Below are positions 28,057 through 37,678 of a DNA stretch of 64,000 nucleotides, piece after piece (position 1 is the stretch's first letter; the number at the start of each line of letters is the position of its first letter). Under the pieces are notes generated by a model. The model saw only the letters and a list, made by a program, of their open reading frames with translations, was not told the origin of the DNA and searched no databases. Both the position numbers and the translations under genes were made by a program. The stretch comes from Haliscomenobacter sp. (GTDB lineage Bacteria; Bacteroidota; Bacteroidia; Chitinophagales; Saprospiraceae), in assembly GCA_016713275.1 (NCBI GenBank), contig JADJPL010000006.1:248001-312000 (forward strand), read 5' to 3'.

Positions 28057-29225
28057 ATGCTCCCAGACTGGATCCATACTGCTCCATACACCGGAAATAA
28101 CCAGATCGAGTTGCTTCGGGGAGGAAAGCCTTTCTTCGATGCTCTGGAGACGTGTATTCGGTTGGCCAAGGAGGAGCTCCACGTGCAGGTGTATATTTTT
28201 CAGATGGACAAGACGGGCATCCGGGTTTTGGGCTTGTTAAAGGATGCGGTACGCAGAGGGGTAAAGGTGTACCTTTTGGCAGATGCGTTTGGTTCGGCAA
28301 ACCTGAGCAGGAAAACGATTCGAAACATCCGGGCTTCCGGAATCCGGTTTCGCTTTTTCGGCCGTTTTTTTCCCGCAACCTGAGTGTTGGCCGGCTGCAC
28401 CATAAGATCATCGTTGCGGATGGCAAACGGTTTCTCCTTGGCGGCATGAATATTGCCGACCGCTACAACGACCTGCCCGGGCAACCCGCCTGGCTTGATT
28501 TTGGGGTGCAGGTGGATGGGCCGCTGGCCTGGCAAGCCCGCAACCGGTGCCAGCGCCTTTGGGAGAAAAAAGGATGGCGCCGGGTGAAGATCCAGCGGGA
28601 GCAAGCACATCCCCAATTAGCGCGCCTGGTGGTGAACGACTGGCTGCGGGGAAAAAGCGAGATCACGACCGGGTTAAGGAGAGCGATCCGGTGTGCGGAA
28701 CATACCATCGATCTAGCGGCAGCGTATTTCATTCCCACCCGGCGGTTGATGGCCGTGCTGCGCAATGCCGCCCGGCGGGGCGTACGGATTCGCATCCTTT
28801 TGGGCCGTTCGTCCGACGTGCTATTGGCGCAAAGAGCTACCCGGTACCTATACAACTGGATGTTAAGCAACGGGATCGAAATTTTCGAGTGGACGCCCAC
28901 GGTCATGCATGCCAAAGTCGTGGCCGTCGACGGCGCCTGGGCGAGTGTGGGCTCGTGCAACCTCAATTTCCTGAGCCTGTTCGAAAGCGTAGAGCTCAAC
29001 CTGGAAATCGCCGACACCTCCTTCGCCCAAAATCTGACCACCGTCTTTGACGAGATCCTTGCCCGGGAGTGCGAGCAGGTGACCGATCAGGTATACGCTT
29101 CCCACACCCGCTGGACCCAACGAGCGGCCGATTGGCTGGCCTACGCGATTCTCTGGCTCCTGGCTCATATTTTCTTTTTTCTGGATCGAAAGAAAGACAG
29201 GCCAAAAGGAGACCCCGGCCTGTAG
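28057..29225 (+). CDS. Cardiolipin synthase / phospholipase D family (one -1 indel)
   Basis: Membrane-associated phosphatidyltransferase with two PLD (HKD) motifs: HHKIIVADGKRFLLGG near residue 114 and HAKVVAVDGAWASVGSCN near 283. The start ATG at 28057 gives MLPDWIHTAPYTGN and no N-terminal membrane helices, so it is the ClsB-like short form of about 389 residues. A C-terminal hydrophobic helix is present (LAYAILWLLAHIFFFL). The frame breaks in T7 at 28365-28371; T8 gives RFFSRNLSVGRLHHK. The TAG stop is part of a TGTAGCTCGG hairpin element. Confidence 0.85.
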
Positions 29226-29598
29226 CTCGGATTTTCAATCCGAGAATGTAGCTCGGAATTGCATTCCGGGAAGGCGCGTTGCCCATCGCCTTGATTGATG
29301 TATTTACCGCCGGGGCTTTGCTTACTTGTCTGAATCGGGATTTGCAGGATTAGAGGATGTACAGGATGTAGAAGATGTAACCGGCTCGGATTGCTCATCC
29401 ATTCCCTTGCTGGTCGAAGTCTTCCGACTTCGATCCCTATCCGTCGGTCTCCTGACCGACACCCCACGAAGCACCCCATAGGGCCTACTCCCAAATCACC
29501 CCTTCCAGCGCATTCCAGGGCCGGACGTTGGCTGCGCTGCGTTCCTGGGTTTTGTTTTTATGAAAATCTAAAATTCGATTTTTGATTTTCATAAAAAA
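29223..29598. repeat. Cluster of short palindromes after cardiolipin synthase
   Basis: In order: CTCGGATTTTCAATCCGAG (29226-29244); CGGAATTGCATTCCGG; family A remnants near 29350-29380; TCGAAGTC/GACTTCGA around 29418; CGGTCTCCTGACCGA near 29444; and an AT-rich inverted pair TTTTTATGAAAATC (29555-29568) with GATTTTCATAAAAA (29584-29597). The CGGTC-CTGACCG motif recurs at about 37302 and 54733. No gene is seen in 29226-29640. Confidence 0.7.
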
Positions 29599-29639
29599 AC
29601 AACAATAGCAAGTACATCCCCACCCCGCCAAATGGGCTC

Positions 29640-29935
29640 GCCTATTCCAGCAAAAAATCCTCAAAGTTATCCCTATGAACCACCGCCGTCGAAACCGGAT
29701 GGTAGGCGTTGGAGAAAGGGGAGGGGAAAAACTTCCGCCTCGTCGGCATTCAAAAACAGGTAATCCCCTTTTTCGGAACAAATTTGCCTCAATAGCGTTG
29801 TTTTTCCAACCTGCCGGGGACCTGGAATGATAATCGCTTTGCCGGAATCCCAACGGGCTTCAATATGTTTTCGCAGCAGCCTTTCAATCCCTCTATTAAA
29901 ATATGGCGACTATAATCTACAAATTTCATCAAATA
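29640..29935 (-). pseudogene. Relic of an AAA_14-type ATPase
   Basis: On the minus strand, between about 29905 and 29735, the reading IERLLRKHIEARWDSGKAI continues to GPRQVGKTTLLRQI and GDYLFLNADE. This is the N-terminus of the DUF4143-associated AAA_14 ATPase family with its P-loop. It then shifts frame at a T5C4 run and ends after FEDFLLE. Only about 70 of about 380 residues remain, so it is a decayed fragment whatever the sequencing quality. Confidence 0.65.
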
Positions 29936-30010
29936 TGGCGATTACGATCGCAATATTTGATATACCAACCCCCCAACCACTAAATCCACCCACTAACCAC
30001 TAAAAATGCC

Positions 30011-30018
30011 TACTTTTG
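30011..30018 (+). promoter_or_regulatory. Promoter -7 box of the YgiQ gene (TACTTTTG)
   Basis: TAnnTTTG match 24 bp before the YgiQ-family start codon. No convincing -33 TTG is seen upstream in the CCACTAACC heptads. Confidence 0.5.
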
Positions 30019-30041
30019 TACTTTAATTTCAAACGCCCTCT

Positions 30042-31955
30042 ATGCATTCCGACCGACCCATCGCTGACTGGCTGCCCATCACCCGCAAAGAAGTAGAACT
30101 GCGCGGGTGGGACGACCTCGACGTCATCCTCATTTCCGGGGATGCCTACGTCGACCATCCTGCCTTCGGCACAGCCGTAATCGGCAGGATTTTGGAAAGC
30201 GAAGGGCTTCGCATCGGGATCATCCCGCAACCCAACTGGCAGGACGATTGGCGCGACTTCAAAAAGCTGGGCGCTCCGCGCCTGTTCTTCGGCGTCACCT
30301 CGGGGTGCATGGATTCCATGGTGAACCACTACACCGCGGCGCGGCGCAAGCGGTCGACCGACGCGTACACGCCCGGCGGGCAGTCGGGCTTCCGGCCCGA
30401 CTATGCGGTCAATGTGTATACGAAGATCCTGAAAACCCTTTACCCGGACGTGCCGGTGCTCGTCGGCGGCATCGAGGCCTCTCTGCGCCGGGTTACTCAT
30501 TACGACTATTGGGCCGACAAGCTGTTTCCCACTATCCTCGAAACCAGCGGCGCCGATATGCTGGTCTATGGAATGGGCGAAATGCCCCTGCGCGCGATCC
30601 TGCGCCTGCTCAAAAAGGGCGTGCCGTTTTCTTCCCTGACCACCGTGCCCCAAACAGCGATCCTGCAGGCAGCAGATCGCCCTGCTCCGGTCAATAAAAA
30701 CTGGGAAACCTTCTGGCTGCATTCGCATGATCACTGCCTGCGCGACAAGCGCTCGTATGCCGAGAATTTTAAGCATATCGAGCAGGAGTCGAACAAAGTG
30801 AACGCCCGCCGCCTTGCTCAAAAGGTGGGAGATAAAATCCTGCTCGTCAACCCGCCTTACCCGCCTATGACGGAGGAGCAGATTGACACGTCTTTCGACC
30901 TGCCTTACACCCGGATGCCCCACCCCAAATACGCCAAACGGGGCGCCATCCCCGCCTATGAAATGATCCGGTTTTCGATCAATATGCACCGGGGCTGTTT
31001 TGGTGGGTGCAGTTTTTGTACCATCTCCGCCCACCAGGGCAAGTTCATTGCTAGCCGCTCGGAGGAATCTATCCTGAAAGAAGTGGAAGCAGTGACCCAA
31101 ATGCCCGATTTCCGGGGCGTGATCAGCGACCTGGGCGGCCCGTCTGCCAATATGTACCGCATGAAAGGGAAGGTGCAGGAGATCTGCGACCGCTGCGTGA
31201 GCCCTTCCTGCATCCACCCGGTCGTGTGCAACAACCTCGACACCAGCCACAAGCCCCTCACGGAACTCTACCGAAAAGTCGACGCCCACCCCAAAGTGAA
31301 ACACGCCTACGTGGGCAGCGGCATCCGCTACGACCTGCTGGTGGACAGCTACAACAAACACAACGACGGCAGCCTCACCGAGTACATGGAGCAGTTGGTG
31401 ACCAAGCACGTTTGCGGAAGGCTCAAAGTAGCGCCCGAGCATACCTCCGACGCGACGCTGCGCATCATGCGCAAGCCTTCGTTCAAGTATTTCCACGAGT
31501 TTAAAAAGAAGTTCGACGCCATCAACCAGAAGCATGGGCTGAGCCAGCCCCTAATCCCGTACTTCATTTCCAGTCACCCCGGTTCCCAAGTGGAGGACAT
31601 GGCCAACCTCGCCGCCGAAACCAAAGACATGGGCTTCAAGCTGGAACAGGTCCAGGATTTCACCCCTACTCCCATGACGGTGGCTACCGTCATTTACTAT
31701 TCCGGATTGCATCCCTACACCCTCCAGCCCGTGTTCACCGCAAAGTCGGAAAAAGATAAAAAAGGCCAGCACCTCTTCTTTTTCTGGTACAAAAGGGAAA
31801 ACCACCAGATGATCCGCGAAAAACTCCAGAAACTGGGCCGCGAAGACCTGATCGTCCGCCTGATCGAAGACCAGAAAAAATACCAGAAGCGGGAGTTAAT
31901 CAAACAGGCAGGGAAGCCAAAGCCGGGAGCAAAGCGGAGGGTAAAGCGCTTCTAG
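30042..31955 (+). CDS. YgiQ family radical SAM protein
   Basis: A 637-residue radical S-adenosylmethionine protein of the YgiQ family, with an unknown substrate. The N-terminal UPF0313 domain is seen (WDDLDVILISGDAYVDHPAFG). The 4Fe-4S motif CFGGCSFC lies near residue 325, with HQGKFIASRS following and VAPEHTSD and YFISSHPG motifs later. A basic tail (KPKPGAKRRVKRF) ends the protein. The length is normal. It is monocistronic, preceded by TTAGTGG-type heptads in inverted form. Confidence 0.94.
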   Translation: MHSDRPIADWLPITRKEVELRGWDDLDVILISGDAYVDHPAFGTAVIGRILESEGLRIGIIPQPNWQDDWRDFKKLGAPRLFFGVTSGCMDSMVNHYTAARRKRSTDAYTPGGQSGFRPDYAVNVYTKILKTLYPDVPVLVGGIEASLRRVTHYDYWADKLFPTILETSGADMLVYGMGEMPLRAILRLLKKGVPFSSLTTVPQTAILQAADRPAPVNKNWETFWLHSHDHCLRDKRSYAENFKHIEQESNKVNARRLAQKVGDKILLVNPPYPPMTEEQIDTSFDLPYTRMPHPKYAKRGAIPAYEMIRFSINMHRGCFGGCSFCTISAHQGKFIASRSEESILKEVEAVTQMPDFRGVISDLGGPSANMYRMKGKVQEICDRCVSPSCIHPVVCNNLDTSHKPLTELYRKVDAHPKVKHAYVGSGIRYDLLVDSYNKHNDGSLTEYMEQLVTKHVCGRLKVAPEHTSDATLRIMRKPSFKYFHEFKKKFDAINQKHGLSQPLIPYFISSHPGSQVEDMANLAAETKDMGFKLEQVQDFTPTPMTVATVIYYSGLHPYTLQPVFTAKSEKDKKGQHLFFFWYKRENHQMIREKLQKLGREDLIVRLIEDQKKYQKRELIKQAGKPKPGAKRRVKRF

Positions 31956-32040
31956 CCGGCTATTCGATTTGGAACTATGTATAGCCCAAAAGAGTTATAT
32001 TAGCAGAGAATTAAAAGGGTAAAGCCATTATCCCGGTTCA

Positions 32041-33456
32041 TCATATCTCCGCACTTGGGGCTCTTCTTAGACGCAACCGATATCCTACCCCGGCATCCGT
32101 GGAAACGGAATCCAAACGATAATTTTCCAGCACATACGTTTTTCCGATAATGGAATCCCCGCTGGTTTTGGCGAGGACGCCCATCCAGGAGGCATGGACG
32201 ATAGCCTGGTCGAGCTTGGCGCCCAGCAGGTTAGCGCCGCTTAGTTTGGCATTGGTCAGGTTGGCGAAGGAGAGGTCTGCATTCTGGAGGTTGGCCTGGC
32301 GAAGATCGGCTTCCTGGAGGTTGGCCCCTGTAAGGCGGGCGTCGCGCAGCAGAGCTTTGGTGAGGTCGCTTTCGCTGAGGTCGGCCTGGCTGAGGTTGGC
32401 TTGTGAAAAATCGGCCTGGGTAAGCTGCGATTTGGTCAGGTCGGCTTGCCCCAGGTTGGCTTCCGGGAAAAAGGCCTGGGCGAGCGAAGCATAGCTAAGG
32501 CTGACGTTGCGCAGGTAGGCTTTGCGGAAGTTGACGCCTACGAGGTCGGAGTACCGAAAGTTTCCTTTCTCATAAATAGCTTTCAGGGAGTTGGTATCGA
32601 GGTTGCTGTTGACGAGGGAGATCAGCACCTGCCCGCGTTCCACGCTTAATTCGCCTTTCGACAGAATACCGCCTTCCAGGTAGCGGTAGGGGCGGAGCAT
32701 TTCGCACAGCGTGACGATCCGGGTGATCAGTTCGGGCGATAAATCGCGTACGCCCGGTCTGCCCAGGTCGTTTTTCAGTTCCCGGTCTACTTCGTTCCAG
32801 GTATTGTCCATGCGGAATACGAGCGCGCTCCGCCGGTCGGCTTCCTGGAGGTAGGTTTGCTGATCCATGCGCTCGTTTTGTTTTTCCATGAGCTCGTTTT
32901 GCTTGTCGAGCCGGTGGGTTTGCTGTTCGATCAGCAGGTTTTGGCTAAAGAGGAGGATCGTGCCCAGCAGGCCGCCGAAGCCGATGAAGAGGGCCTGGAA
33001 AACAACCAGTATCCAACGCCGGAAATTGAACCAGACGTACCAGGCCATGGCTTTGCTGATGATGAAGTTGAGGTTTTTTTCCGCTTCGTCGTAGTCTTTG
33101 TTGGTGAAGTTATTGATCAGGTCGATGCCCTGCGATTTGAGCTCGTCCAGATCGGAGTCGGTCGTGCCGAACAACCCTTTCAGGATGCGTTCTTTATTGG
33201 TGACGATCCAAACGGTGACGACGCCGATGACGACCACCACGGTAACGAAGCCGATGATGAGGTCGTCGAGTTTGTCGGCCATCGTTTGAAGGCCAATCGA
33301 AGTGGTGGCAACACCGATGATGATGCCAACGGCAAGGATGATAATGGTGCGGGAGATGGCATCCACCTGAAGGGAAGGGTTGGGGCTGGGTTCTGCGCCA
33401 AGCCAGGGGGTCCAGTGTTTTTTTGCCGGCTTTTTATTTTTTGCGTTTGAGTTCAT
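32041..33456 (-). CDS. Membrane pentapeptide-repeat protein
   Basis: A 471-residue protein with four probable membrane segments: TIIILAVGIIIGVATTSIG, IIGFVTVVVVIGVVTVWIV and two around WILVVFQALFIGFGGLLGTI. A short coiled region follows (EQQTHRLDKQNELMEKQNER). A right-handed quadrilateral helix of A(D/N)Lxx repeats then spans about residues 310-430 (LGQADLTKSQLTQADFSQAN and following). The ATG at 33456 is chosen because it overlaps the preceding cyclase stop by 23 bp, implying coupling. The function is unknown. A membrane sensor or scaffold controlled by the cyclase is possible but unproven. Confidence 0.85.
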   Translation of the reverse strand: MNSNAKNKKPAKKHWTPWLGAEPSPNPSLQVDAISRTIIILAVGIIIGVATTSIGLQTMADKLDDLIIGFVTVVVVIGVVTVWIVTNKERILKGLFGTTDSDLDELKSQGIDLINNFTNKDYDEAEKNLNFIISKAMAWYVWFNFRRWILVVFQALFIGFGGLLGTILLFSQNLLIEQQTHRLDKQNELMEKQNERMDQQTYLQEADRRSALVFRMDNTWNEVDRELKNDLGRPGVRDLSPELITRIVTLCEMLRPYRYLEGGILSKGELSVERGQVLISLVNSNLDTNSLKAIYEKGNFRYSDLVGVNFRKAYLRNVSLSYASLAQAFFPEANLGQADLTKSQLTQADFSQANLSQADLSESDLTKALLRDARLTGANLQEADLRQANLQNADLSFANLTNAKLSGANLLGAKLDQAIVHASWMGVLAKTSGDSIIGKTYVLENYRLDSVSTDAGVGYRLRLRRAPSAEI

Positions 33457-34987
33457 GGTGGGGGAAGTTTTTTTGAAAGTAGGCTTCGACGCCGTCGGCG
33501 AAGGCAGAAGCGGAAGCGGTTTTCGCCTCGATTTGCTCCGGTGGGTCGCCATCGTAACATTCGTAAATCCCCAGGGCGTCGAGCTTGCCTTTGACCTGCA
33601 CCTTTCCCAGGTACCGGAAGCGAAAATCGGCCTGTCCTGATGTGTGGGAAATCAGCCGGAGGCTGTCTTCGCTGAGGAGGATCCGGGCGCCGTAGTGTTT
33701 CGTCAGGCTTTCGATGCGGGAGGCGGTGTTTACGGTGTCGGCAATGGTAGCCGCATCCAGGCGGCGTTGATCGCCAATGATGCCCATGATGAGCGGGCCG
33801 GTATGCAGGCCCATCCCCACTTTGACCAGCGCACGCCCGTCGATTTTACGCAATTTGTTGTATTCCAGTAGGTTTCGGTGCATGGCGATCGCGGCCTCCA
33901 GGGCGTCGAACGGGTTGAACGGGAAAATGGCCATGATGCCGTCTCCGAGATATTGGTTGACGAAGCCCCGGCATTGCTGAATGATGGGCCCCATGCGGCC
34001 GTTGTAGGCGTTGACGAAGCGGAAATTGTCTTCCGGAGTCATGGATTCGGCCAGGCGGGTATAGTCGCGGATATCGGAAAAAAGAACGGTGACCTCCTGC
34101 TCCTTATAGTCGCCGAGTTGGACTTCCGTAATGGTTTCGCGGCCCAGCGCGCGCAGGAATTCGAAAGGGACGAACTTGGTCGTCGCCTCGTGCAGGCGCC
34201 GGAGGGCTTCCTCCCTGGCTTTGGCTTCGCGGATGTTCTTTTCAAAAAGCAGAGCGCTTTCGATTGCTGCAGCCGATTGGAGCGCAAAGGTATTCAGCAG
34301 CTTGAGATCGGGCGCCGTGTAGGTTTGCCCGGGTTCGCTCAGCAGCACAATGGCGCCGAGCACGCGGTGCTTCACTTTGAGCGAGGCATACAAAAGACTT
34401 TGCCCTCGCGGCGGAGCGCCGGGGAGCAGGGTTTCGGCATAGGCAATATCCGATTGACCGCTGGACAACGGAAGGAAGGCGCCGGAAGGCAGCAAATCGG
34501 GCGTAATAAACGAAACACCGGATTGGGCAAAAACGACAAAATCCTGCCCATCCTCAGGAAGAACAGCCACCAGGCCGCCTTCGAAACGAATCATGTGGCT
34601 TGCTTCCTGCAGGGCCATCTCCGCGATCTCCTGAGGATTAATGGTTTCTGCCAGCTTGCCGGAGTAGTTATAGATGAGGTTAATTTCCCGGTAGAGGTTG
34701 AGGACCTCTGTCCCTACCTGCCTGCGCTCGGCTTCTTTTTGGGCAAGTTGGGATAGCGTTGCCGCTACCAGTTCCAGATCCCCGTTGCCCGCCACATAGC
34801 CAATCGGGCCATTGCCGTCGTGGATAGGGAACCGGAAAGCATCCGCCGATGGAGAAGGCCCAAAAAGTACTTTCCCCTGATCGTCCACCACAGAAAACTC
34901 CTCCCGTAGCGTCTGCCGGAATTTATCCAGCAACTCCAGAACCGGCTTTTCCTTGCCAACAAGCGATTTTAAGCGGATTTTCTCCAT
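33434..34987 (-). CDS. Adenylate/guanylate cyclase with GAF domain
   Basis: Class III nucleotide cyclase of about 517 residues. An N-terminal sensory region is followed by a GAF domain (about residues 120-280, ending LLNTFALQSAAAIESALLFEKNI), a short signalling helix and the catalytic domain from about residue 310. The catalytic domain shows the metal Asp in LFSDIRDYT, the second Asp in NQYLGDGIMAIF and the transition-state region in DTVNTASRIESL. It has no membrane segment. It is the first gene of a two-gene unit with the pentapeptide protein. The ATG at 34987 is the likely start. Confidence 0.92.
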   Translation of the reverse strand: MEKIRLKSLVGKEKPVLELLDKFRQTLREEFSVVDDQGKVLFGPSPSADAFRFPIHDGNGPIGYVAGNGDLELVAATLSQLAQKEAERRQVGTEVLNLYREINLIYNYSGKLAETINPQEIAEMALQEASHMIRFEGGLVAVLPEDGQDFVVFAQSGVSFITPDLLPSGAFLPLSSGQSDIAYAETLLPGAPPRGQSLLYASLKVKHRVLGAIVLLSEPGQTYTAPDLKLLNTFALQSAAAIESALLFEKNIREAKAREEALRRLHEATTKFVPFEFLRALGRETITEVQLGDYKEQEVTVLFSDIRDYTRLAESMTPEDNFRFVNAYNGRMGPIIQQCRGFVNQYLGDGIMAIFPFNPFDALEAAIAMHRNLLEYNKLRKIDGRALVKVGMGLHTGPLIMGIIGDQRRLDAATIADTVNTASRIESLTKHYGARILLSEDSLRLISHTSGQADFRFRYLGKVQVKGKLDALGIYECYDGDPPEQIEAKTASASAFADGVEAYFQKNFPHHELKRKK

Positions 34988-35043
34988 AGCATCCAGGGCG
35001 TTTTTGGGACGACGGGGATTTTGGTTTGCAAGGTACGAAAAAG

Positions 35044-35090
35044 TTACCTCGTTACTTCGCAACCCCGCAACTTCGCAACCTCGAAACCTC
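35044..35090. repeat. Short family B array (CGCAACTTC)
   Basis: Four to five degenerate 9-bp units between the divergent cyclase and phosphoglycerate-kinase-like genes, same family as 4428-4609. Confidence 0.7.
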
Positions 35091-35203
35091 ATCCAACGTC
35101 CAATCTCTCCATTTTTCGAGATTTAAGTCATTGTCCGGCGGGTTGGGAGGCGGTAAATTTTCGGGAACCGAAAGTACTGTTTTTCCTAACCAAATGTACA
35201 GCT

Positions 35204-36576
35204 GTGAAACGAAGAAAGGTAATTATCATGGGAGCGGCGGGACGCGATTTCCATAATTTCAATACGGTTTACCGCGACCGCGAGGAGTACGAAGTCGTTG
35301 CATTCACTGCAGCGCAGATTCCCGATATTGAAGACCGGCGTTACCCGGCCGAGTTGGCGGGCGCCTTATACCCCAAAGGCATCCCGATTTATGGAGAGGA
35401 CGAATTGACGGAGCTGATTCGCCGGTATAAGGTCGACGATTGCGCCTTTTCCTACAGCGATGTGAGTTATCAGCAGGTGATGCATCTCAGCGCCCTGGTA
35501 CAATCTGCGGGAGCCAATTTCTTGCTGCTGGGGCCGGGGAGCACCTGCCTGAAAAGCCAGAAACCGATGATTGCTATTGGCGCGGTGCGCACTGGGGTGG
35601 GAAAAAGCCAGACGTCCAGGAAAGTAGTGGAACTGTTGATGAAGCACGGGATCAAAGTGATTGCGATCCGCCATCCGATGCCGTACGGGGACCTGCGCAA
35701 GCAAAAGTACAGCGGTTTGCAGCGCTCAGCGACCTGAAACGGCACGCCTGCACGATTGAGGAAATGGAAGAGTATGAGCCCCATATTGTTCGTGGCAATG
35801 TGATTTATGCAGGGGTCGATTACGAAGCGATCCTCCGGGCAGCAGAGCAGGATCCGGATGGATGCGACGTCATCGTTTGGGATGGAGGCAACAACGACTT
35901 TCCTTTCTACAAACCGGATTTGATGATCACCCTGGTAGACCCTCACCGGCCGGGGCATGAAGTATCCTACTACCCTGGAGAAGTCACGTTAAGGATGGCG
36001 GATGTGGTCATCATCAATAAGGTAGAAACCGCTTCCCCCGAACATATTGATATCGTTAGGCGAAACATCGAACGGGTGAATCCTAAGGCGATGGTGATTG
36101 ACGCCGCTTCTCCCATCCGGGTCGACGACCCGGATCTGATTCGGGGCAAGCGCGTCCTGGTCGTAGAGGACGGCCCAACCCTTACGCATGGGGGGATGAA
36201 ACTGGGCGCGGGAACAATTGCCGCCAGGAAATTCGGAGCGGCGGCTTTAATCGATCCCAGGCCATTCATCACAGGCAAAATTGCCGAAACGTTTGAGGAG
36301 TATCCGGGAATTGGCGCGTTGCTTCCCGCTATGGGCTATGGCGATGAACAATTGCACGATCTGGAAACCACCATCAACCAGACGGACTGCGACGCGGTGG
36401 TCATCGGGACCCCGATCGACCTTCGGCGCGTGATTTCCATCCGGAAACCCCACACCCGGGTATACTATGACTTACAAGAGATCGGTTTCCCCGATCTGGA
36501 GGGCGTAATCAACCAGTTTGCCGATCGGTTTGGATTCAAAACCGAATCCCGCAAATCCCTTGCCGGAGTGCATTAA
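35204..36576 (+). CDS. Cyclic 2,3-diphosphoglycerate synthetase-like P-loop protein (one -1 indel)
   Basis: A cytosolic protein of about 457 residues related to archaeal cyclic 2,3-diphosphoglycerate synthetase and bacterial proteins annotated only as GTPases. An N-terminal Rossmann-like segment (KVIIMGAAGRDFHNF) precedes the P-loop GAVRTGVGKSQTSRKV near residue 129, the DGGNNDFPF motif and an NKVETA segment. The GTG at 35204 is the best start. The frame breaks at 35707; one more G gives DLRKQKVQRFAALSDLKRH. It is convergent with the phosphatase gene, overlapping by 4 bp. Whether it makes cDPG is unknown. Confidence 0.82.
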
Positions 36577-37034
36577 GCGATTGGAGGGCGCAGTTGGAGC
36601 AGGATCTTTTCGCAGGCATCATCCAGCATGCGATAGACCTGCTCAAACCCCTGGTCGTCATAATACGGATCCGGTACTTCCTGGCGCTGCCCATGGGCCG
36701 CTTCCAGAATCAGGCGGACTTTGTCCCGGCTTTGGGTAGTAGGCGCCAGCCGGAGGACGTCCTCGTAGTTTTGCCGGTCCATGGCGAAAATCAGATCGAA
36801 AGCTTCAAAATCGTGCCGGGTGAATTGCCTCGCCCGCTGGCCGGTGATGTCGATCCCGTATTTGCGCGCGGTGGAGATGGACCGGGGGTCGGGCAAATTT
36901 CCTATATTCCAGGACCCCGTTCCTGCCGAATCTACCCCCCAGGGCAAGCCCCGCTCGAGGAGTTTGGTTTTCATGATGCCTTCCGCCAAGGGCGATCTGC
37001 AAATGTTTCCTAGACAAACCATCAGGATTTTCAT
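36573..37034 (-). CDS. Low molecular weight protein-tyrosine phosphatase
   Basis: A 153-residue cytosolic phosphatase. The P-loop CLGNICRSP lies at residue 8 and the general-acid DPYYDD near residue 122. FAMDRQNYEDV is also conserved. The length is standard. The family includes regulators of exopolysaccharide tyrosine kinases and arginine phosphatases, but nothing nearby specifies the substrate. Confidence 0.95.
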   Translation of the reverse strand: MKILMVCLGNICRSPLAEGIMKTKLLERGLPWGVDSAGTGSWNIGNLPDPRSISTARKYGIDITGQRARQFTRHDFEAFDLIFAMDRQNYEDVLRLAPTTQSRDKVRLILEAAHGQRQEVPDPYYDDQGFEQVYRMLDDACEKILLQLRPPIA

Positions 37035-37112
37035 GCGACAGCGATTTTCATTTGGGTTTTTCTTGCTAACCGGGCTTTCTGGGTAACGATTTTTATTGGA
37101 AAGAGTTTATTT

Positions 37113-37158
37113 GGGGGAGCAGGGATTAGGGAGCAGGGAGCAGGGAGCAGGGAGCACC
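37113..37158. repeat. GGGAGCA heptad array (family E)
   Basis: Six to seven GGAGCAG/GGATTAG units in one orientation, ending 24 bp before element 4. The same units form the hairpin at 48212-48283. Confidence 0.8.
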
Positions 37159-37181
37159 TACTCAATCATTCGGTTAATCCT

Positions 37182-37488
37182 GAGACTGTTCAAAAAATCC
37201 TGGTTCGAGGCTCCGCCCAATGCTGTCTGGAACCTGTTTAAGAGGTAGAAAAAAGAGGAACCTGTTCGCCGGAATCCTCAGATTCCGTGCGGAACTATCA
37301 GCCGGTCCCCTGACCGACGTTCCTAATTTTATGACTCACTAACTGGTTCCAGACAGCTGTGGGCTCCGCCTCGGACCCACTCTACAGGAGGCTCTGCCTC
37401 CCACCAGACTTTCCGGACGTAATCGGATACTCCATTTAGCAGGACCGCAAACCAAGAAGAGGCTATACACCCTTTTATGAACAATCTC
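37182..37488. mobile_element. Palindromic element 4, copy A (carries an inserted MITE)
   Basis: Termini are GAGACTGTTCAAAAAA and the complement GAACAATCTC. Interior short stems include GAGGCTCCGCCTC-type and GGAGGC...GCCTCC motifs. It shares its whole sequence, reversed, with copies at 44879-45059 and 54797-54951. It is split at 37218-37361 by an insertion with a 9-bp duplication. CGTCTCC/CGTCCAC heptads follow directly. Confidence 0.82.
37218..37361. mobile_element. 144-bp MITE-like insertion with 9-bp target duplication
   Basis: The ends are CAATGCTGTCTGGAACC and the complement of CACAGCTGTCTGGAACC, 15 of 17 matching. GGCTCCGCC is duplicated at 37209-37217 and 37362-37370. The interior holds GGAATCCTCAGATTCCG and CGGTCCCCTGACCG palindromes, also seen at 54730-54793. 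It has no coding capacity. Confidence 0.82.
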
Positions 37489-37489
37489 T

Positions 37490-37612
37490 CCGTCCACCAT
37501 CTCCCGTCCCCCGTCTCCCCGTCTCCCCGCCCCCCGTCAACCGTCTCCCGTCTCCCGTCCCCCGTCAACCGTCCACCCGTCAACCCGTCAACCGTCCACC
37601 GTCCCCCGTTTT
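37490..37612. repeat. CGTCTCC/CGTCCAC/CGTCCCC heptad array (family C)
   Basis: About 17 tandem 7-bp units starting where element 4 ends and running to the promoter of the thioredoxin gene. It is the complement of the arrays that flank element 4 at 44789 and is in the same orientation as 45062-45174. Confidence 0.88.
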
Positions 37613-37640
37613 ACGTCTGGCGTTGCATTCTTTTTTTACT

Positions 37641-37648
37641 TATATTTG
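37641..37648 (+). promoter_or_regulatory. Promoter -7 box of the thioredoxin-SPOR gene (TATATTTG)
   Basis: Perfect TAnnTTTG, 31 bp before the ATG. A TTG at 37623-37625 could be the -33 element, though the spacing is slightly short. Confidence 0.6.
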
Positions 37649-37678
37649 CAACACATAGAATCCCTAAACCATAGTCTC

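Noticed and set aside
30000..31535. 511-codon minus-strand frame opposite the YgiQ gene
   Set aside because: The plus-strand frame carries the radical SAM motif and full family similarity. The opposite frame is His/Val/Gly-rich shadow sequence.
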